This document shows, piece by piece, positions 60,275 to 64,000 of a stretch of DNA of 64,000 nucleotides. Source of the stretch: Jannaschia pohangensis (lineage in GTDB: Bacteria > Pseudomonadota > Alphaproteobacteria > Rhodobacterales > Rhodobacteraceae); NCBI RefSeq assembly GCF_900113875.1, contig NZ_FORA01000003.1, positions 462,972-526,971 on the forward strand, written 5' to 3'. Both the position numbers and the translations under genes were made by a program. Positions within the stretch are counted from its first letter, which is position 1. Every line of letters starts with the position of its first letter. The notes below the pieces were generated by a model. It had not been told where the DNA came from. It saw only the letters and a list, made by a program, of their open reading frames with translations, and made no database searches.

Positions 60275-61056
60275 TCCGCGCCCTGCTCCTCGCCCTCCTC
60301 CTGCCGCTCTCCGCCCAGGCCGACACCCTGCGCATGGCCGTCACCACGTCCTTCGAGAACTCCGGCCTTGCCGAAGTCCTGCTGCCGCGCATCGCCGCCG
60401 ACACGGGCGTCGAGGTGCAGCTTGTCGTCGTCGGCACCGGCCAGGCCCTGCGTCTGGGTGCCGCGGGCGATGTCGATGCCGTGCTCGTCCACGCCCGCGC
60501 CGCCGAAGAGGCTTTCGTGGCCGAAGGTCACGCCCCCTATCGCCGCCCGATCATGTACAACGATTTCGTCCTCGTCGGCCCCGCCTCCGACCCCGCCGAT
60601 CTGGCCCGGGCCACGGATGCCGCCGACGCCCTGGCCCGCATCGCCGCAACCCGCGCCCCCTTCGTCAGCCGGGGCGACGACAGCGGCACGCATCAGGCGG
60701 AGCTCGCTCTCTGGAATGCCGCGGGGATCACGCCGGATGGCCCCTGGTATCGCCCCGTAGGCGCGGGCATGGGCGCGGCCCTCAACACCGCCGTGGGCAT
60801 GGGGGCCTATGTGCTGGCCGACCGCGCAAGCTGGCTCAACTTCGGCAACCGGGGCGGCATGGCCATCGCGTTCGAGGGCGATCCCGCGCTCTTCAACCAA
60901 TACAGCTTCCTGCCCATTGACCCGGCCCGCCACCCCACCGTCAACGCCCCCGCCGCCGCAGTGGTCGAGTCCTGGCTGACCTCCGACACCGCCCGGCAGG
61001 TGATTGACGGCTACCGCGTGGCCGGCCAACAGCTGTTCACCTTCAACGCGGAGTAA
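60271..61056 (+). CDS. tupA: Tungstate ABC transporter substrate-binding protein TupA
   Basis: TupA is the periplasmic tungstate-binding protein. The 261-residue product has a short Sec signal (MIRALLLALLLPLSAQA). Diagnostic segments are TTSFENSGLAEVLLP, VGTGQALRLGAAGDVDAVLVHAR, YNDFVLVGP, and the oxyanion loop VSRGDDSGTHQAELALW. GMGAALNTAVGMGAYVLADRASW and RGGMAIAFEGDPALFNQYS follow. Tungsten or molybdenum supply to a dehydrogenase is the expected role. In this operon the binding-protein gene is last and has no hairpin. Confidence 0.9.
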   Translation: MIRALLLALLLPLSAQADTLRMAVTTSFENSGLAEVLLPRIAADTGVEVQLVVVGTGQALRLGAAGDVDAVLVHARAAEEAFVAEGHAPYRRPIMYNDFVLVGPASDPADLARATDAADALARIAATRAPFVSRGDDSGTHQAELALWNAAGITPDGPWYRPVGAGMGAALNTAVGMGAYVLADRASWLNFGNRGGMAIAFEGDPALFNQYSFLPIDPARHPTVNAPAAAVVESWLTSDTARQVIDGYRVAGQQLFTFNAE

Positions 61057-61059
61057 CCC

Positions 61060-62109
61060 TTGGACCTGCCGACCCTCTATGCAAACCGCGTCGCCGACGG
61101 CACCCTGACCCGCGACCCCGCGCAGGAGGCGGCGCTGGCCCCGCTCGAGACGATCCGCGCCAAGTTGGCCGCCCCGGCACCCAAGCGCGGCTTTCTGGGC
61201 CTGCGCGCCAAGGCCCCGACCGGCCCCATGGGCTGCTATCTCTGGGGCGGGGTCGGGCGCGGCAAATCCATGCTGATGGACCTCTTTCACGAAGCCTCGC
61301 CCGTTCCCTCCCGCCGCGTCCACTTCCACGCCTTCATGCAGCAGGTCCACGAAGGCATGCACGAGGCCCGCGCCGCCGGCACCCCCGATGCCCTGGCCCC
61401 CGTGGCCGAGGCGATCATCGCCGACACCACCGTCCTCTGCTTCGACGAGATGCAGATCACCGACATCACCGACGCCATGATCGTCGGCCGCCTCTTCGAG
61501 AAGCTCTTCGACGCCGGGGTCCATGTGGTCACCACCTCGAACCGCATCCCCGACGACCTTTACAAGAACGGGCTGAACCGCGCGCTTTTCCTGCCCTTCA
61601 TCGACCTGCTCAAGGCGCGGATGATCGTCCACCACCTGACCTCGCCCACCGACTACCGCCAGGACCGGCTGTCCGATGCGACCCGCTACGTCGTCGACGG
61701 CGGCGATCTCGATGATGTCTGGCAACGGCTCAGCGACGGCAAAACCGACGGCCTGACCCTGCGCGTCAAGGGCCGCGATCTGCACCTGCCCGACTTCGCG
61801 TCCGGCGTGGCCCGCGCCAGTTTTGCCGACCTCTGCGGCAAACCCCTCGGGGCCGCCGACTACCTCGCCCTGGCCCGGGCGGTCCGCGTGTTGATCCTGA
61901 CCCGCGTCCCCCGCCTCGCCCGCGCCCATTCGAACGAGGCACGCCGCTTCGTCACCCTGATCGACGCCCTCTACGAGGCCCGCGTGACCGTCATCATCTC
62001 GGCCGAGGCCGAGCCCGAAGACCTCTATGCCGAAGGCGAAGGCCGCTTCGAATTCGACCGCACCGCCTCCCGCCTGCGCGAAATGCAAAGCGCCGACTGG
62101 GGCCGGTGA
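61060..62109 (+). CDS. zapE: Cell division ATPase ZapE / AFG1 family
   Basis: This 349-residue AAA-type P-loop ATPase of the AFG1/ZapE family is linked in E. coli to Z-ring stability and in mitochondria to protein quality control. It has Walker A LWGGVGRGKSMLMDLFHEA, Walker B VLCFDEMQITDITDAMIVGRLFEKLFDAGVHVVTTSNRIPDDLYKNGLNRALFLPFI, and the C-terminal FADLCGKPLGAADYLALAR. The start is TTG at 61060, 3 bp after the tupA stop; an ATG at 61228 would cut the P-loop. It is not functionally tied to tungstate uptake. Confidence 0.88.
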   Translation: MDLPTLYANRVADGTLTRDPAQEAALAPLETIRAKLAAPAPKRGFLGLRAKAPTGPMGCYLWGGVGRGKSMLMDLFHEASPVPSRRVHFHAFMQQVHEGMHEARAAGTPDALAPVAEAIIADTTVLCFDEMQITDITDAMIVGRLFEKLFDAGVHVVTTSNRIPDDLYKNGLNRALFLPFIDLLKARMIVHHLTSPTDYRQDRLSDATRYVVDGGDLDDVWQRLSDGKTDGLTLRVKGRDLHLPDFASGVARASFADLCGKPLGAADYLALARAVRVLILTRVPRLARAHSNEARRFVTLIDALYEARVTVIISAEAEPEDLYAEGEGRFEFDRTASRLREMQSADWGR

Positions 62110-62221
62110 TCGCGCCGCCGGCCATCGCCGCCCGATGCGCGGTCCGGCGGACAGGGCCGAAATCGCCCCGTCGCGCCATGATCCTTTGCAAGGCACGCGA
62201 CCTTGGTGCCAGGATGATGCC

Positions 62222-63418
62222 ATGACACTCCCCCGCCTCGACAACCCTCGTGCCCGGCGCCTGTTCCTCGACCGTCACCTGCTTCTCCGCCCCGGTTCCG
62301 GTCCGGGTCGCGGCGCGGACCTCGACGGTGTTCTCCACGATCTCGGCTTCGTTCAGGTCGACAGCGTCAACACCCTGGCCCGCGCCCACGACCTGATCCT
62401 CTGGTCGCGCCGGGGACAGTATCGCCCCAGATCCCTCGAACATCTGGTCGCCCGCCATCGCACCGCCTTCGAGCACTGGACCCATGACGCCGCCGTCATC
62501 CCGATGCCGTTCTATCCCATGTGGCGTCTGAAATTCGCCCGCGACGAAGCCCGGATGCGCGCCCGCTGGCAGGAAGGCCGTCGCGCAGGGTGGGCGCGGG
62601 AGATCGAGACGGTGCAACGTCACATCGCCGACCACGGCGCCGCCTGTTCGCTGGATGTGGGCGACGGCAAAAAGACGTCGTCGACCGGCTGGTGGGATTG
62701 GCATCCCTCCAAGGCCGCGCTCGAATTTCTCTGGCGGTCCGGGCAACTGGCGATCTGCCACCGGCAGGGGTTCCGCAAGTTCTATGACCTGACCGAACGG
62801 GTGATCCCGCCGGAATATCTGAACGTTCGCCGCGACGATGGTGAAATCGTGGACTGGGCGATGACCGCCTCGCTCGACCGTCTGGGGTTCGCCACCAGCG
62901 GCGAACTCGCCGCCTTCTTCGAGGTGGTGACCCGCGACGAGGCCCGCGCCTGGTGTGCCGAGGCGCTGGCATCCGGCCGCATTCTGGAGGCCGAGATCGA
63001 ATTGGCCGACGGGTCCCTGCGCCGCAGTTTCACGACCCGGGCCCTGCTCGACCGTGCCGCGACCCTGCCCGAGCCTTCGTCGCGGGTGCGGCTCCTGTCG
63101 CCCTTCGATCCTGCCCTGCGCGACCGCGCCCGTGCCGAACGCCTGTTCGGCTTCCACTACCGGATCGAGATCTTCGTGCCCGAAGCGAAGCGGCAATTCG
63201 GCTACTACGTCTTCCCCGTCCTCCAGGGCGACCGCATCATCGGACGCATTGATGCCAAGCGGACCGGCGACGCTCTCGTCGTCCGCGCCTTCTGGCCCGA
63301 GCACGGCGTCCGCATGGGCAAGGCGCGCGTCGCGGGCCTCCTGACCGAGCTCGACCGCGTCCGCCCCCTGGCCGGCGTCGCGCGGGTCGAGGTTTCGGAC
63401 GGCTGGCGCACCCAGTAG
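62222..63418 (+). CDS. YcaQ-like winged-helix DNA glycosylase
   Basis: This 398-residue protein resembles the YcaQ/AlkX-type family of winged-helix DNA glycosylases that unhook interstrand crosslinks. The family's catalytic Gln-x-Asp is present as Q45-V46-D47 in LGFVQVDSVN. Further family segments are EHWTHDAAVIPMPFYPMWRLKF, GWWDWHPSKAALEFLWRSGQLAICHRQGF, and RLLSPFDPALRDRARAERLFGFHYRIEIFVPEAKRQFGYYVFPVL. The ATG at 62222 gives the expected length of about 400. A 112-bp gap without obvious signals precedes it. The repair role is known for the family, not shown here. Confidence 0.85.
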   Translation: MTLPRLDNPRARRLFLDRHLLLRPGSGPGRGADLDGVLHDLGFVQVDSVNTLARAHDLILWSRRGQYRPRSLEHLVARHRTAFEHWTHDAAVIPMPFYPMWRLKFARDEARMRARWQEGRRAGWAREIETVQRHIADHGAACSLDVGDGKKTSSTGWWDWHPSKAALEFLWRSGQLAICHRQGFRKFYDLTERVIPPEYLNVRRDDGEIVDWAMTASLDRLGFATSGELAAFFEVVTRDEARAWCAEALASGRILEAEIELADGSLRRSFTTRALLDRAATLPEPSSRVRLLSPFDPALRDRARAERLFGFHYRIEIFVPEAKRQFGYYVFPVLQGDRIIGRIDAKRTGDALVVRAFWPEHGVRMGKARVAGLLTELDRVRPLAGVARVEVSDGWRTQ

Positions 63419-63431
63419 AACGCCGCCCCTT

Positions 63432-63454
63432 TCTTCTCTGCTTCCCAAATACTC
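63432..63454 (-). repeat. Dispersed GAGTATTT/AAGCAGAGAAG element, second copy
   Basis: On the minus strand, GAGTATTTGGGAAGCAGAGA leads this 23-bp element, 13 bp after the YcaQ-like stop. It matches 44170-44192 at 20 of 23 bases. Here no strong GC hairpin is attached. Confidence 0.65.
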
Positions 63455-63490
63455 AAGGGTCCCCTCAGCCTGTCCGGACCCACCCCGAGT

Positions 63491-63524
63491 CACGTCCGAC
63501 GCAGATCACCCGTGGATCACCCGT
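63491..63524 (-). repeat. 34-bp dispersed element, copy 2 (inverted)
   Basis: On the plus strand the element contains GATCACCCGT twice in tandem (63504-63513 and 63515-63524), preceded by CACGTCCGAC. The minus strand matches 37387-37420 at 32 of 34 bases. The difference is a two-base block (CT-TA vs TG-GC) in the middle. Confidence 0.85.
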
Positions 63525-63551
63525 CCATCCGCTACAGTTTTCGACGTATTT

Positions 63552-63586
63552 TCACGGCCACGTGAGCCCCGGATCACGGATCGTGA
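63552..63586. promoter_or_regulatory. Pair of TCACG..CGTGA dyads
   Basis: TCACG(GCCA)CGTGA at 63552-63565 and TCACG(GAT)CGTGA at 63574-63586 are two dyads with identical arms, their centres about 21.5 bp apart, near two helical turns. This arrangement suggests paired sites for one dimeric regulator. They lie 193 bp or more before the exported-protein gene. Confidence 0.5.
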
Positions 63587-63778
63587 GGGCGGTGCGGGCC
63601 TGCGACAGGTCTGTGCGTATGCGCGCCGATATTCGCCCATTATCACGCGTCCGTGCATTGAAGGTGAGCCCGCAGAGGTCCAGGTTAGGGCCATCAGCAG
63701 GGCAACATCGCCCCGCACATCAAACCCCGGACCCGCCGCAACGAACAGGGTCCTCGCAACACACAAAGGACTAACACA

Positions 63779-64000
63779 ATGAAAACCTTCATCACTTCCG
63801 CCCTCATCGCCGTCGCAACCCTGGCCGCCGTCCCCGCGTCGGCCGACGTCTACACCAAGCTGCACGGCTCCCTCGAAGGCGGCGACCGCGCCTCCGTCGC
63901 CAAGCTCGGCCAGGCCGACAATGGCGTGACCGTCTCGACCCGCTCGGGCACTTCGGGCCTCGCCTACGACATCTTCAACGCCGACCAGGACAGCCCCTCC
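63779..64000 (+). CDS. Exported protein of unknown function, N-terminal fragment
   Basis: Seventy-four residues are visible before the window ends. A Sec signal peptide (MKTFITSALIAVATLAAVPASA, cleavage before DVYTK) is clear. The mature part begins DVYTKLHGSLEGGDRASVAKLGQ and then a Ser/Thr/Gly-rich segment. I do not recognise a family. AAAGGACTAACACA precedes the ATG. Its 360-bp upstream region has the dyads and repeats noted separately. Confidence 0.7.
   Translation, partial: MKTFITSALIAVATLAAVPASADVYTKLHGSLEGGDRASVAKLGQADNGVTVSTRSGTSGLAYDIFNADQDSPS

Larger units (their letters stand above)
63419..63778. other. 360-bp intergenic region with several repeats
   Basis: No gene is supported. 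In order it holds the GAGTATTT-type element (63432-63454), the second copy of the 34-bp element (63491-63524), and two TCACG..CGTGA dyads (63552-63586). These are followed by a stretch without obvious signals. An AAAGGACTAACAC site precedes the next gene at 63779. Promoter boxes could not be assigned. Confidence 0.6.

Overview
The window looks like a chromosomal segment of a marine-type Rhodobacterales (Roseobacter-group) alphaproteobacterium. It is GC-rich throughout. The flagellar genes have the flaF-flbT/short-FlgA arrangement of that order. Proline use is controlled by an Lrp-type PutR, transporters dominate, and an 8-vinyl reductase of bacteriochlorophyll synthesis (bciA) suggests an aerobic anoxygenic phototroph. 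The order-level call is an inference from gene content; species was not determined.

Layout. (1) 1-11.3 kb, flagellum: flhA (3' end), fliR, flhB and a FliJ-like coiled-coil gene on +. Facing them on - is one operon reading flgB-flgC-fliE-fliQ-flgF-flgG-flgA-flgH-fliL. fliI diverges from flgB. fliC (-) is followed by flaF-flbT-DUF1217 (-). (2) 11.7-15.2 kb: putR and divergent putA for proline to glutamate. (3) 15.2-19.1 kb: uxaC-uxuA-uxuB, a tightly coupled hexuronate operon. (4) 19.1-25.9 kb: a GMC oxidoreductase divergent from a three-gene TRAP transporter, an IclR regulator, and a convergent SMP-30 lactonase. (5) 26-34.6 kb: a peptide/nickel-type ABC importer with a small ADP-ribosylation/crystallin-J1-like gene embedded in it, bciA, and a second orphan family-5 binding protein. 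(6) 34.7-41 kb: a cytochrome b561-like protein, a 71-bp tandem repeat, and a sugar ABC importer divergent from its LacI regulator. (7) 41-49.3 kb: choline and choline-O-sulfate module, betI-betC-betB-betA divergent from choX-choW-choV. (8) 49.3-58.8 kb: rmlA, two Lin0512 paralogues, then a surface-glycan group (methyltransferase, sulfotransferase-like, RgpF/WbsX protein), a secreted RTX beta-propeller protein and a GT2 glycosyltransferase. (9) 58.9-64 kb: tungstate importer tupBCA, ZapE-type ATPase, a YcaQ-like DNA glycosylase and the start of an exported protein.

The genes mostly serve motility, uptake and oxidation of osmolytes, sugars and amino acids, and cell-surface glycan work. Nearly all operons are packed with 1-4 nt start/stop overlaps. 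A recurring exception is the gap between a binding-protein gene and its permease genes, which in all four operons of that order carries one or more hairpins.

The most unusual non-coding items are: the 71-bp tandem repeat with two dyads per unit (35431-35576); a 34-bp near-identical element present at 37387-37420 and, inverted, at 63491-63524; a GAGTATTT..AAGCAGAGAAG-type dispersed element at 44170-44192 and 63432-63454; a pair of TCACG..CGTGA dyads at 63552-63586; and clean operator-like palindromes upstream of the LacI, BetI and TRAP operons. No CRISPR array, defence island, prophage, insertion sequence, tRNA or rRNA was recognised. I did not find a clear-cut undescribed system. The best leads are the crystallin-J1-like gene inside the ABC operon, the Lin0512 pair, and the dispersed and tandem repeats.
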